NCBI GenBank assembly: GCA_045604965.1
Contig: JAZUPB010000036.1
Span: forward strand, 19,745 to 83,744
Direction of reading: 5' to 3'
DNA length: 64,000 nt
Source: JAISGQ01 sp045604965
GTDB lineage: Bacteria > Bacillota > Clostridia > Oscillospirales > Acutalibacteraceae
Both the position numbers and the translations under genes were made by a program. The notes below the pieces were generated by a model that saw nothing but the letters and a program-made list of their open reading frames with translations, made no database searches and had not been told where the DNA came from. Shown here piece after piece: positions 1-8,838 of this stretch (within the stretch, counting starts at the first letter, position 1; the number at the start of each line of letters is the position of its first letter).

Positions 1-12
1 CATATGGAATGA
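1..12 (+). CDS. 3' end of upstream gene (probable ABC permease)
   Basis: Only the last three codons and a TGA at 10-12 are inside the window. The stop overlaps the ATG of the next gene (ATGA), a junction typical of translationally coupled ABC transporter genes. In FecBCD/BtuCD-type importers the gene before the ATPase is usually the permease. That identity is inferred from context, since no protein motif is visible. Confidence 0.4.
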   Translation, partial: HME

Positions 13-788
13 TATATGAGGTGAATAATCTGAGCTTTAGCTATCCGACATCATCACGATTGATACTCGATGATGTGGCTCTTACCCTCGGAGAAGGCGA
101 AATCCTGACCGTTCTCGGACCAAACGGTGCAGGTAAAAGCACGCTGCTTAAATGTATGCTGGGATTACTTAAACCGCAGAATGGCGAAATAAAGCTCTGC
201 GGCAATGATCTCTCTGCAATGAAAGAACGTCAGCGAGCCGCCTGCGTCGGATATGTTCAGCAGATGCAAGGGACGTCATTTGGATATACGGTTTTCGACT
301 ATGTACTTATGGGGCGTTCGCCTTTTCTCGGACTATTCGAACGTCCGAACGCCGAAGATCGGAAAGCTGCAAAAAAGGCACTTTCAGATATGGGCATAGA
401 GCACCTGTCAGAAAGATCGATAAATGAACTCAGCGGCGGCGAGCGGCAGCAGGCGATGATAGCGAGAGTGACAGTCGGTAATCCAAAAGCAGTGCTTCTG
501 GACGAGCCTACGGCACACCTTGACTACGGAAATCAGCTTCGAACCCTTCGTATGATAAAGAAACTGAAAGATGAAGGCTTTGGAATAATAATGACCACCC
601 ACGACCCCAATCACCCGCTGCTGCTTGGGGGAAGAACGGCAATAGTTGACTGCAGCGGAAAGGTTACAGTCGGCGTTACTGCCGACACAGTAACAGAGGA
701 TATACTCAGGAAGGTGTACGGCACCGAGCTTCGATTAAGCTTTATGCCCGAAGCAGGAAGAACGGTATGTACATACCCTGAAATATAA
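9..788 (+). CDS. ABC transporter ATP-binding protein, FecE/BtuD type
   Basis: Cytoplasmic ATPase of a type II importer (iron-siderophore, haem, cobalamin or molybdate class). The 259 residues carry the full ABC motif set: Walker A GPNGAGKST (37-45), a Q-loop near YVQQ (82-85), signature LSGGE (141-145), Walker B AVLLDEPT (161-168) and the switch histidine in TTHDP (H198). Length is normal for the family. The start overlaps the preceding stop by 4 bp, so it is coupled to the upstream permease gene. The lipoprotein gene begins 17 bp downstream with its own AGGAG site and is probably in the same operon. The substrate cannot be read from the ATPase alone. Confidence 0.93.
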   Translation: MIYEVNNLSFSYPTSSRLILDDVALTLGEGEILTVLGPNGAGKSTLLKCMLGLLKPQNGEIKLCGNDLSAMKERQRAACVGYVQQMQGTSFGYTVFDYVLMGRSPFLGLFERPNAEDRKAAKKALSDMGIEHLSERSINELSGGERQQAMIARVTVGNPKAVLLDEPTAHLDYGNQLRTLRMIKKLKDEGFGIIMTTHDPNHPLLLGGRTAIVDCSGKVTVGVTADTVTEDILRKVYGTELRLSFMPEAGRTVCTYPEI

Positions 789-804
789 AAAAGGAGACAA
801 AATT

Positions 805-1752
805 ATGAAAAAAATCATTGCAGTACTTCTCGTAATTCTGATGCTCATAGGAGTTTGCGCCTGTGCAAAGGAGAAGCCCGAAGAAACAAATGCAGCACCC
901 ACCGTACAGGTCGTAATAGATGCAGAGATACCTGAATTCTCTGTGCTTGTAAACGGTGTCGAGGTTACCAACGAAACAATGGCAGACTACACCGTATATT
1001 CTGTGCAGACCCATTCGGTCAACAGTCAGGGCACCGAAGATGACAGACTTTATGTAGGTTATGCCGTAAGCGATGTTTTTGCTGCAGCAGGCATAACAGG
1101 AGAATACACCGAGGTAAAAGCTGTTGCTGACGATGGGTATGAAATCGCATACGATGCAGCAACAGCAGCACTTCCCACAACACTGCTTGCAGTTATCCGC
1201 GACGGCGAGCCCTTCAAGAAGGGGCCCTGGTTTGCACCCTGCCACAGCGGAACATCAGGCGATTATCTCAAGAATGTTGCTTCCATCGGAGTTGATGCAG
1301 AGGCTGCACTGCCTGAAGATACTGAGGAGGATTCTGCAGAGACAGGTCTTCCCGAAATTCAGGACAGAACCGATAAGGTTACCTTTGGCGAATATAAATT
1401 CCTTGTAAACGGAAATGAAGTGACAAACGATACTCTCGCAGGTATTTCCATCTACAAGATCACCGTAAATGTTGTAAACAGCAAGGGAATAGAATCCGAA
1501 GCAACCTACACAGGCTACAGATTTTCCGATGTCCTCACAGTTTGCGGCGTGACCGAATTTGATTCTGTCATTGCAGTTGCAGATGACGGCTACGAGTCTC
1601 AGATAGACAGCGAAACAGCAAAGAGCGAATACACCCTTCTCGCTATTGAAAAGGACAAGGAAACCGGCGAAGGCGGTACTGTATGGGTAGCACCCTGCAA
1701 GGAGACCACCTCAGGCAAATACGTAAAGCTTGTTGTCGAAATCAAAGCATAA
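805..1752 (+). CDS. Lipoprotein with two tandem molybdopterin-fold (sulfite-oxidase-like) domains
   Basis: A signal peptide ends in a lipobox-like CAC, so the mature protein is probably lipid-anchored on the outer membrane face. Two homologous domains follow (about residues 45-165 and 195-315). Each has an NG-x-EVTN-type start, a Y-x-GY-x-x-SDV segment, an A-V-A-D-D-G-Y-E core, and ends with WxAPC and a final beta strand. This order resembles the oxidoreductase molybdopterin-binding fold, but I see no obvious cofactor cysteine in the usual place, so a binding rather than redox role is plausible. It lies directly after an ABC ATPase, so it may be an accessory or substrate-handling part of that importer (inference). 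RBS AGGAG lies upstream of the ATG. Confidence 0.75.
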   Translation: MKKIIAVLLVILMLIGVCACAKEKPEETNAAPTVQVVIDAEIPEFSVLVNGVEVTNETMADYTVYSVQTHSVNSQGTEDDRLYVGYAVSDVFAAAGITGEYTEVKAVADDGYEIAYDAATAALPTTLLAVIRDGEPFKKGPWFAPCHSGTSGDYLKNVASIGVDAEAALPEDTEEDSAETGLPEIQDRTDKVTFGEYKFLVNGNEVTNDTLAGISIYKITVNVVNSKGIESEATYTGYRFSDVLTVCGVTEFDSVIAVADDGYESQIDSETAKSEYTLLAIEKDKETGEGGTVWVAPCKETTSGKYVKLVVEIKA

Positions 1753-1884
1753 TATACAGATAAATCAAAGTGCGAAACTGAGAATTACGAACGCAGGAGT
1801 TTGTGGCATTCTCAAAGCCTGCAGCCCAAAATATTATTTACAGATTAGAAAATACTTAATCCAGTAGAAAAACACAAAAAACTA

Positions 1885-1945
1885 AAAGCACCAATGGCTT
1901 ACCTGTGCGATTTTTATCACATAAAGTAAGCCGTTGGTGCTTTTT
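1885..1945. terminator. Bidirectional intrinsic terminator
   Basis: A 17-bp stem (1885-1901 with 1927-1943, one G-T wobble) is flanked by A-rich and T-rich tracts on both sides. It can end both the plus-strand ABC/lipoprotein unit and the minus-strand sortase-like gene. The remaining bases of 1753-2004 show nothing else I can name. Confidence 0.85.
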
Positions 1946-2004
1946 GTGTTTTTTAATGCATAGATAAATACGGCAGGTATTATGCCTGTTTGTTTTGCGT
2001 TACT

Positions 2005-2709
2005 TCAGGCAAGTTTTCCCACCAGAACGAATCCTTCTGCACCATTTCCGGCGCACAGAGTTACTATTTTATCGTTTTCAGAAACAGAAGCATTGCTGCG
2101 GAAGGCGGAGTTTTCAGAAAGCCACGAAAGATAATCTGCAAACTCTGAACTGTCTGCAAACTCTGTTTTGATGGTATTCGGGATGTTGTCCGTTCTGATG
2201 CCTGCATACAGAATAATGGTATGGTTTTTCTCGGGGGTACATATGGTAATTGACGGAATCAGGTCATAGTAGTCCTGTCTTATGTACTTGTATATGCTGT
2301 CAAGTTGTGAACCGCCATAGATTACAGTGTTCTTGTTTGAAAAATCGGCGTTCTGAGCGGAATCTATATACAAACATCCGAATCGGTTTGCATCACCGGA
2401 GAAAAGATGACGTCTGTAGTATTCGTTGTTTTCGCCCTGAACCACAGGGTAGTCAATGCCCGTACCCTCAGAGATGATCCAAGCACAAATATCAGTATTC
2501 TTATCTCTGAGCAAGTTAAAATCAACAGCAGCAGGAGAAGTGTGCACCTCTGCGGAAAGTGCCTGATATTTCTTCCGGGCAATTTCCGGCAGATTTCTGT
2601 TTATGACAATCATCACGACAGCACCGACGATATGCAGAGCAAGAATCACAAGCACAATTGTATAAATGACAGATTTTAGTTTGCTTTTTTTATCTGCTGA
2701 CTTATTCAA
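2005..2709 (-). CDS. Class B sortase homologue with apparently lost catalytic triad
   Basis: The 234 residues have a basic N-terminus, one membrane segment (about 13-36) and a sortase B fold. The family landmarks are clear: W-I near 77-78, IDYPVVQ (85-91), an NxYY/HxF region (95-103) and NTVIYG (127-132). The catalytic histidine that should follow YG is Gly133. The TLSTC active-site strand reads TLCAG (217-221), so the usual cysteine position is Gly221 and a cysteine sits two residues early. The arginine of the last strand (RFVV) is Gly226. The gene is otherwise intact and uses a TTG start behind AGGTGAT. It lies 60 bp downstream of a gene for a VPKTG surface protein. It may be a non-catalytic partner or chaperone, or have altered chemistry. 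Confidence 0.85.
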   Translation of the reverse strand: MNKSADKKSKLKSVIYTIVLVILALHIVGAVVMIVINRNLPEIARKKYQALSAEVHTSPAAVDFNLLRDKNTDICAWIISEGTGIDYPVVQGENNEYYRRHLFSGDANRFGCLYIDSAQNADFSNKNTVIYGGSQLDSIYKYIRQDYYDLIPSITICTPEKNHTIILYAGIRTDNIPNTIKTEFADSSEFADYLSWLSENSAFRSNASVSENDKIVTLCAGNGAEGFVLVGKLA

Positions 2710-2730
2710 TCAAATCACCTCGTGTTTGAG

Positions 2731-2763
2731 AATCAGGGAGAGGAACAAGTCCTCTCCCTGATT
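2731..2763 (-). other. Intercistronic hairpin between surface protein and sortase-like gene
   Basis: A perfect 14-bp inverted repeat (2731-2744 with 2750-2763, 5-nt loop) fills the gap between the two minus-strand genes. Reading in the gene direction it is not followed by a T-run, so it looks more like a processing or attenuation hairpin than a full terminator. It would leave lower expression for the downstream sortase-like gene. Confidence 0.6.
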
Positions 2764-2769
2764 TGTGTG

Positions 2770-5700
2770 TTAATTATCTGAAAGCTCAGTTTCGTCGTTC
2801 TTTCTGAACTTCTTCATACTATAAATACACATAAGCATTGCCAGCATTGCGAACTGCATCACATAGATTGCTGCAACCTCTGCGGTGCTGTCATCGCCGG
2901 TCTTCGGAACAGAAGAATCATTTTCGGAAGGTTTGTTTTTCTCATTGATAAACGATGCCTTTGATCCATCTTCAGCGATAGTGCCGGATTCACCGGTGGA
3001 GGTCATTTTATAGCCTTTGGTGTCGGTTTCGGTAACCTTATAGGCAATACCTGCCGGCAAACCATAGATGACAGCAGTTTCACCGTGAGCAAGTTCAATG
3101 GTGTCACCGCTCTTGACGGTTGTAATCGCTCTTGTCTTGCTGTTGACGATTTTATACTCATAACTTCCGTCGGCAGAAAACTCCACCTTAAATGGGAATT
3201 TGAGTGTTGTATCAGCCTTATTGCCGGTTACCTTATTGCTGATTTCCAGATTGCCTGTGGCAGCAGGAGGTTCAACAGAAGACGAATTATATGTGTTGGA
3301 GAAAGCGGCAACAGACGGAGTGGAGGAGATGATTCCCTCAATCTTCAGGGAAGCAGGGGAAGTGACAAAATTCTCAGCTTCGTCCTGTGTTACAGTAAAT
3401 GCAGTGCTTACAGGAATACCGGAAATTGTGATTTCCTCATTGTCCTTGAGGGTGATCTTGTCTCCGGACTTAATTGTACCCGAGGCAGAACCGGTATAGG
3501 AATATACATCTGCATTGTCAAAGGTTACAGTGTATATAAATTCTGCGTCAGCGGGAGCATTATCGCCGATTACTGTGTTGGAAACAGTCAATGCACCGCG
3601 ATGAACAGGCGCTGCCAGTTCAATCTTAATGTAAATATTACCATCGGGAGCAACAGTATATTTTCCGTCAGCTGAGGTGAGTGTGTTGGTCTGCGAAGCA
3701 GCTGTTGTGCCGGAATATACATTTGAAATAGTGTAATCATCGTTGGGGTTAACGGTAAATACGAACTCTTCACCCTCAACAACTTTTCCGATTTCTGTAA
3801 AGTCAGATTCGGAAATCACTGTTCCGTTAATTTTAGCAGAGCCGACAGTTGTAATAGCATAAATAGTGTACTCATCGGGGATAGGTTCGTAGTTTACAGT
3901 TATACGCATATCCTTGCCGGTGGGTACTGTTTCAGCAAGCTTGAAAGTGTTTTTGCCGGTGGGATAATCCTCCGAAGGCATAGTCACCGCATTTGGAGCA
4001 ACAGTCCATGCGGAATCATCAGCAGAATCCTGAGGACGGGTTTCAACGGTGATGCTTTCGATATAGTAGCCACTCTTTGCAGAGGCAACCAGAGATATTT
4101 CTCTGCCGGGAGTAATCGCACGTGTAAGCTCATTGGCATTATTTGCGAGCTTGCCGCTGCGTTTGTTGGTGCTCTTGATGATTTTCTGTCCGTTTTCGTT
4201 GACTACATCAATACCGGTATAATCAACAGCCTCGGCAACAGTTGCCGTTTCAGAGGTGTGGCGCAGTGTTACATCCATACCCTCTGCGTAAATAACGTGG
4301 AAACGAATGTCCTTGTCGGTGGGCATAGCGGCGTTGATGTCGTAACGATAAGAAGTGTAGAAACCGGCAGATTCGTCGGCATAGTACAGAGGTTCTTCGT
4401 CAGACATATCAACCACTGGCTTTCCGCCGATGGCCCATTCTGTCCAGTTGTCATCGCTCTCATCCTCGTGAGGACGGGAATATGCGACGATGCGGTCGAC
4501 GCAGTAGCCCTTGCGCGGAGTTACCTGAATATATAATTCGCTTTCAGGGTCAATAGAAACAGAGCCGCTGAGCTTTGTTTCGGTGAGGGAAATGCGGCGA
4601 GCTTTATTTGATGTGAGTTTGGAAAGATCATGCAATGTGGTTCGATATGCCATACCATCGGGAGCATTGCCGTCCTCGTCAGAGTGCATAAGCTGAACAT
4701 CAGTGCCGTCACCGTAATATACAGTGATTCGTATGTCTTTATCCTCAGGTGTCGGCTTGGAAACAGTGAATTTCTGACGGTAGTATACATCGCCGGATTC
4801 CTCAACATATTCTTCGCCATCCAGAAGAACATCGGCATCCCACTCGGTCCAGCCGTTATCGGACGCATAATCTGCAGTATCCTTCGGAGCACATTCAAGT
4901 TTGATAGACTTTACACACTTGCCGACATTAGGGTTGGTTGTTATGGTTATGGTAGAATCATACCCAACAGTATATGGGGATTGGAAATAGGTGAAGGTGG
5001 TGGATCGGCCTTCGATAATGCCTTTGTTGTAAGGGCTGATGCCGCCCATGCCGCCGGAGGGAACGCTCCGAACAAGAGTGCGGTACGCTTCATCTTCCGG
5101 CGCAGTTTTTGTGCCGTCTTTGTAATGATAAACACCAAGACGCACACCAGGTTCATAGACAACAGTCACACGTGCTTCGGTATCGGCAGGGACAGGTTCT
5201 TTAGTCAGATAAATCTCCCAGCCCTCGCTCGTTTCGCCGTAGAACTCGATCATAGGGCTGCCGTCGGTATCGTTCCAGCGTGTCCATTCGGTGGTGCCTC
5301 TTGCACGTGTTTCGATGTAGCAATCATATACGCAACACAGAGCGTTAGGTGCGGCAACAGTACCCACACGGGCATTATCGGGATAGTTGCCCATAACACC
5401 GCCGCCAATTTCGCTTGGTGCAAGACGTTCGCCGAAGTAGCCCTGATAGAGATTGGCGTAACTGATTGTGCCGTCCTTCTTCAGCGTTGCCATTGTGGTG
5501 CTGTAATCCGGGCGTCCGAGTTCGCCGGGTGCTCCGCCGGTCTTATTCATATGACGGAGATAAAAGTCGTTATATGGCTTGTATACTATTGTTACCTGTG
5601 TTTCGATATTCTCGGGAACCCCTTCCTTGGTGAGAAAAATCTCCCAGCCCTCGGAGGTAGTTCTGTAATATTCAAGCATCGAGGAACCGTCGGAATCCTT

Positions 5701-6714
5701 CCAGAGTTCCCAATCGTCGGTACCTTTCTCACGTTTCTCAATATAGTAATCTGCAATACTGCATTCATCGGCGGGAGCGGCGACCGCGCCCACACGGGTG
5801 CCGGGAATATATGTACTCAGGACATTACCACCCAGTTCACTTGGTTTAAGGCGATTTGTGAGGGTGGGGTTTTTATCAAGAGGAGGATAGCTTACTGTGC
5901 CATCGCTCAGCATCATTGCAACACCGGTGGAACAGGGGTAGAAACCCTCGTTTGCAGGAGCATTGCCGTCCTGATTCATATGGCGCAGATAGAAGTCAAG
6001 TTTTGGTGCATAGACGACCGTCATGCGCACATCCACATCTCCCTCCACCGGGGTGTCTAGGACATATACGTTGTAATTTGTATCATAAGCCCTGACTGTA
6101 AGCTTAACGGGGGAGCCATTGCTGTCTACCAGCGGTGACCAGTTTTCGGCACCGACAGGGCTAGTTTCAACATAGACATCCCGTGCATAAGCCGTGCTGA
6201 CAGGTCGGGCGACTAATCCGTATGAGTACTCAGGAATGTAAGATGTGACTACCTTTGTCAGCTTGCCTTTATGGAAAGAACCGCTTGTATAACTGAAACC
6301 GGTATGTGTTATACGATTGCCTTCAGCGTCCCAAGCAATACCTATTGATAAATCGTTGCACAGATTGCCAGGATTTTCACCGTCGGGATTGGTGTGTCGG
6401 ACAATAAACGAACCGGAACCTGCAGCACGAGGAGTCACGCTGCTTTCACCAACAGAAAGCAACATCTTCTCAGGTGAGACAAAGTCAAACGCAGAATCAT
6501 CGCCGTCAGAAACAACTTCCTTGTCGTTTCCTTCAGATGGTAATTCAGGGGCATCTTCGATAATACCGATATCACTGACACTGACACCGTCGTCAGGTGT
6601 ACTCGCACCAAAAGCAGTGACAGTTGGTATCAGCGTAAAAACGATGAGTATTAACGCAAGTCCTGTTACGATAAATCTTCTGCTTGCTGATGCTATAAAA
6701 CCGTTCCTTTTCAT
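2770..6714 (-). CDS. Large repeat-containing cell-wall-anchored surface protein (VPKTG)
   Basis: An exported wall protein of 1,314 residues. After a signal peptide comes an acidic linker, then six related repeats of about 130-150 residues (roughly 100-960). Most contain a RHMNxDGxAP-like opening and close with a VTVxYEP-type strand. They are followed by a short beta segment and two DUF5979-like Ig-type domains (about 1045-1150 and 1155-1250). The C-terminus is a wall-sorting signal: VPKTG near 1269, a hydrophobic stretch and a basic tail. The ATG at 6714 is chosen because GGGAGG lies 8 nt upstream; a TTG two codons earlier is too close. It is probably an adhesin or ligand-binding stalk, and no enzymatic motif is visible. 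The sortase-like gene follows. Confidence 0.88.
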   Translation of the reverse strand: MKRNGFIASASRRFIVTGLALILIVFTLIPTVTAFGASTPDDGVSVSDIGIIEDAPELPSEGNDKEVVSDGDDSAFDFVSPEKMLLSVGESSVTPRAAGSGSFIVRHTNPDGENPGNLCNDLSIGIAWDAEGNRITHTGFSYTSGSFHKGKLTKVVTSYIPEYSYGLVARPVSTAYARDVYVETSPVGAENWSPLVDSNGSPVKLTVRAYDTNYNVYVLDTPVEGDVDVRMTVVYAPKLDFYLRHMNQDGNAPANEGFYPCSTGVAMMLSDGTVSYPPLDKNPTLTNRLKPSELGGNVLSTYIPGTRVGAVAAPADECSIADYYIEKREKGTDDWELWKDSDGSSMLEYYRTTSEGWEIFLTKEGVPENIETQVTIVYKPYNDFYLRHMNKTGGAPGELGRPDYSTTMATLKKDGTISYANLYQGYFGERLAPSEIGGGVMGNYPDNARVGTVAAPNALCCVYDCYIETRARGTTEWTRWNDTDGSPMIEFYGETSEGWEIYLTKEPVPADTEARVTVVYEPGVRLGVYHYKDGTKTAPEDEAYRTLVRSVPSGGMGGISPYNKGIIEGRSTTFTYFQSPYTVGYDSTITITTNPNVGKCVKSIKLECAPKDTADYASDNGWTEWDADVLLDGEEYVEESGDVYYRQKFTVSKPTPEDKDIRITVYYGDGTDVQLMHSDEDGNAPDGMAYRTTLHDLSKLTSNKARRISLTETKLSGSVSIDPESELYIQVTPRKGYCVDRIVAYSRPHEDESDDNWTEWAIGGKPVVDMSDEEPLYYADESAGFYTSYRYDINAAMPTDKDIRFHVIYAEGMDVTLRHTSETATVAEAVDYTGIDVVNENGQKIIKSTNKRSGKLANNANELTRAITPGREISLVASAKSGYYIESITVETRPQDSADDSAWTVAPNAVTMPSEDYPTGKNTFKLAETVPTGKDMRITVNYEPIPDEYTIYAITTVGSAKINGTVISESDFTEIGKVVEGEEFVFTVNPNDDYTISNVYSGTTAASQTNTLTSADGKYTVAPDGNIYIKIELAAPVHRGALTVSNTVIGDNAPADAEFIYTVTFDNADVYSYTGSASGTIKSGDKITLKDNEEITISGIPVSTAFTVTQDEAENFVTSPASLKIEGIISSTPSVAAFSNTYNSSSVEPPAATGNLEISNKVTGNKADTTLKFPFKVEFSADGSYEYKIVNSKTRAITTVKSGDTIELAHGETAVIYGLPAGIAYKVTETDTKGYKMTSTGESGTIAEDGSKASFINEKNKPSENDSSVPKTGDDSTAEVAAIYVMQFAMLAMLMCIYSMKKFRKNDETELSDN

Positions 6715-7253
6715 CCTCAAGTCCTCCCAATTCTTATTTCAATATATCGTTCCGAAATACTATGATAACTTTTCCCAATGTACTTTTTCATTATCTGTGA
6801 AATCGAGAATCAAGCGTATCAATTCGCCCCATCCATTGATAAATGACAAATAATTTTATCAAGCTAACAGCAAATTGATACATTTCCGCAGAATAATATA
6901 AAGTATATCATTTATTATACATATAATCAACAGTTAAAATGAATTTTGTTGCGTTTCCACCTCATAAACTTGCATATTATCAGCTTTATGAAAAATGATA
7001 CATAAACGATATACGGATGATATATAAACAGTACACGAAGCCTTCATAATAAAGAGGAAATGCATTTAACGGCGGCAAACTGATTCTTTCACAGGGCGGT
7101 CGTTGCGTGTCGAAGACCTGGTTTATCGGATGTACCTAAAATATAATCCATATAAAGTGCAATTTGATTTTATCACCGCTATTTTTGTCGTATTGTACAT
7201 TATATGTATTCTATGATATAATTTATAAATTACGTGATTAAGGAGGAGTTGCA
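6715..7253. other. Intergenic region between divergent genes, AT-rich
   Basis: This 539-bp gap separates the minus-strand surface protein from a plus-strand lipoprotein. It holds an 8-bp inverted repeat TTGATAAA/TTTATCAA (6836-6843 and 6855-6862) and several TGATAC or TTGATA words (around 6818, 6876 and 6988), which may be regulator sites for the surface gene. A short reading frame ending near 7137 has coding-like composition but no start codon. I see no RNA gene. Confidence 0.4.
7193..7222 (+). promoter_or_regulatory. Promoter for DUF2927 lipoprotein gene
   Basis: TTGTAC (7193-7198), an 18-bp spacer and TATAAT (7217-7222), 31 bp before the ATG, with AGGAGG at 7241-7246. Confidence 0.65.
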
Positions 7254-8075
7254 ATGTACAAGCGGATAATATATCTGATACTGATGTCTATGATGGCGCT
7301 GATTCTTTTTGGCTGCACGGGCATAGAGTCAGAGGACAACGGTTCGACCACACCTACATATGAAATATCGAGTACAGAACACCACGTTGATGATGACGTG
7401 ACCTTGCCTGAGGCAGATGAGAATAAAACTGATGAACCTGCTCATTCAAAGTTGTATCTTCCCGAGTATTCGCCCCGGGAGATTTTTGAATACTTCGAAG
7501 AAGTTGTGCTGAATACAGAATACTTTGACGGAACAGGCAATACTTCTCTTGTACAGAAATGGAATATACCGATTCGCTATCGCATATACGGTGACCACAC
7601 AGAAGATGACCTTGCGGTGTTAAATGATTTTTTTACACAACTCAATGAGGTTGAGGGATTTCCGGGAATTGGCGCGGCTGATGATGAAGAACTGGAAAAT
7701 CTGACAATCAGTTTTTTGAATCCGGAAGATTTTTCTATCAGTTTTTCTGAATTTATCAATGGAGAAGATGCATACGGCGCAACACAGTTTTGGTACTATA
7801 CTGACACCAACGATATCTATACAGCAAATGTGGGGTATCGCACAGACATTGATCAGGATACTCGTTCATCTATCTTGATTGAAGAGATAGTCAATATGCT
7901 GGGTATCAGTGACACAGAGCTTCGGGAGGACAGTATTGTTTACCAGTATTCAAATGACAATACTGCCTTGAGCGATGTGGATTGGGTGATCATAAAATTG
8001 CTTTATTGTCCATCAATTCAATGCGGCTCGGATTATGAACAGTGCAGAGAGTGTGTTCAGCAGTTGTATTATTGA
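7254..8075 (+). CDS. DUF2927-type lipoprotein
   Basis: The N-terminus is a lipoprotein signal ending LFGC (cysteine about residue 21), followed by an acidic low-complexity linker. The remaining 190 residues match the DUF2927 pattern as I recall it: an E-x-F-x-x-V-x-L-x-x-E-Y opening, a K-W-x-x-P-I-R-Y strand, and a late L-I-E-E-I-x-N-M-L-G-I helix that resembles a degenerate metalloprotease-like helix. The C-terminus is cysteine-containing (CGSDYEQC). Function is unknown. It has its own promoter and precedes an ECF sigma/anti-sigma pair by about 190 bp, in the same direction. Confidence 0.7.
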   Translation: MYKRIIYLILMSMMALILFGCTGIESEDNGSTTPTYEISSTEHHVDDDVTLPEADENKTDEPAHSKLYLPEYSPREIFEYFEEVVLNTEYFDGTGNTSLVQKWNIPIRYRIYGDHTEDDLAVLNDFFTQLNEVEGFPGIGAADDEELENLTISFLNPEDFSISFSEFINGEDAYGATQFWYYTDTNDIYTANVGYRTDIDQDTRSSILIEEIVNMLGISDTELREDSIVYQYSNDNTALSDVDWVIIKLLYCPSIQCGSDYEQCRECVQQLYY

Positions 8076-8212
8076 AAATAAACATCTGCTGATAGTTGCA
8101 GAAGCGGAACCGGATGATATAAACACGTATTATGGAATACGTGTGCAGATGAATCAACACTTTGATAATTCGCTGTGAAAAGTTCCTGTATAAAATTTTT
8201 GATTTTGTGTCA

Positions 8213-8234
8213 CATTCTGCCTGCTTTGGCAGAA
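8213..8234 (+). other. Hairpin upstream of ECF sigma gene
   Basis: An 8-bp stem ATTCTGCC/GGCAGAAT with a 6-nt loop, 34 bp before the sigma factor ATG. There is no T-tract after it, so it is not a simple terminator; it may shape the leader. A second hairpin (8123-8143, ACACGTATT stem) follows the DUF2927 gene, also without a T-run. Confidence 0.35.
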
Positions 8235-8268
8235 TAGTTAAACAGAAGCGAAAGGAGGCGCGGCAAGA

Positions 8269-8838
8269 ATGAAGACAATCAGAGATGAATATATTCTGCG
8301 GCTGATGAAAAAGGACAGTCAGGCGGGAATGGATCTTGTGATCGAAACCTACGGAAGCCTGGTCACTTTTATAATAAGCAGGAAAATCTCTTCAATCTGC
8401 AGCGAGTCTGATGTGGAGGAGTGCGCAGCCGACACATTTGTAGATCTGTATAATCAGCTTGATAAAATAGATCTGAAGAAGGGCAGTCTGAAGGGGTACA
8501 TATCACTGATCGCAAGACGCCGTGCAATTGACAGGTTCAATGTCGCCATAAGGGAATATGATCATATGGCAGAGGCAGACGAATCACGCTTCGAAATAAT
8601 CCCCGATGATGCACCCGGTCCGGAGGACACTGTGGTAACAGAGGAGACCGGAGCCTGTTTAATCGATGCTGTGAAAGGGCTGGGCGAGCCTGACAGCGAG
8701 ATATTGTTTCGCAGATATTACCTTGAGCAGACGGTCAATGAGATCGCAGATGCTTTGGGGATGAACCGCCCGGCAGTCAGCAAACGGATATCACGTGCAC
8801 TTGATAAACTGAGGGTAAGTCTGGAGGAAAATATATGA
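8269..8838 (+). CDS. RNA polymerase sigma-70 family (ECF) sigma factor
   Basis: 189 residues with a sigma-2 region at about 15-90 (YGSLVTFI, then the A-x-x-T-F-x-D-L-Y helix and a RRAIDRF segment) and a sigma-4 helix-turn-helix at about 130-185 (L-x-x-x-Y-x-E-x-x-x-x-E-I-A, then RPAVSKRISRAL). No sigma-3 is present, as is usual for ECF factors. AAAGGAGG lies upstream of the ATG. The stop overlaps the next gene's start (ATGA), coupling it to its predicted anti-sigma factor. Confidence 0.9.
   Translation: MKTIRDEYILRLMKKDSQAGMDLVIETYGSLVTFIISRKISSICSESDVEECAADTFVDLYNQLDKIDLKKGSLKGYISLIARRRAIDRFNVAIREYDHMAEADESRFEIIPDDAPGPEDTVVTEETGACLIDAVKGLGEPDSEILFRRYYLEQTVNEIADALGMNRPAVSKRISRALDKLRVSLEENI

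Noticed and set aside
4630..6060. A 476-codon plus-strand reading frame
   Set aside because: It is antisense to the surface protein gene, whose repeats, signal peptide and sorting signal are coherent. The frame arises from codon bias and shows no motif or ribosome site.
7050..7140. Short coding-like stretch before the DUF2927 gene
   Set aside because: It has no start codon, is under 30 codons and matches nothing I know; it may be chance.
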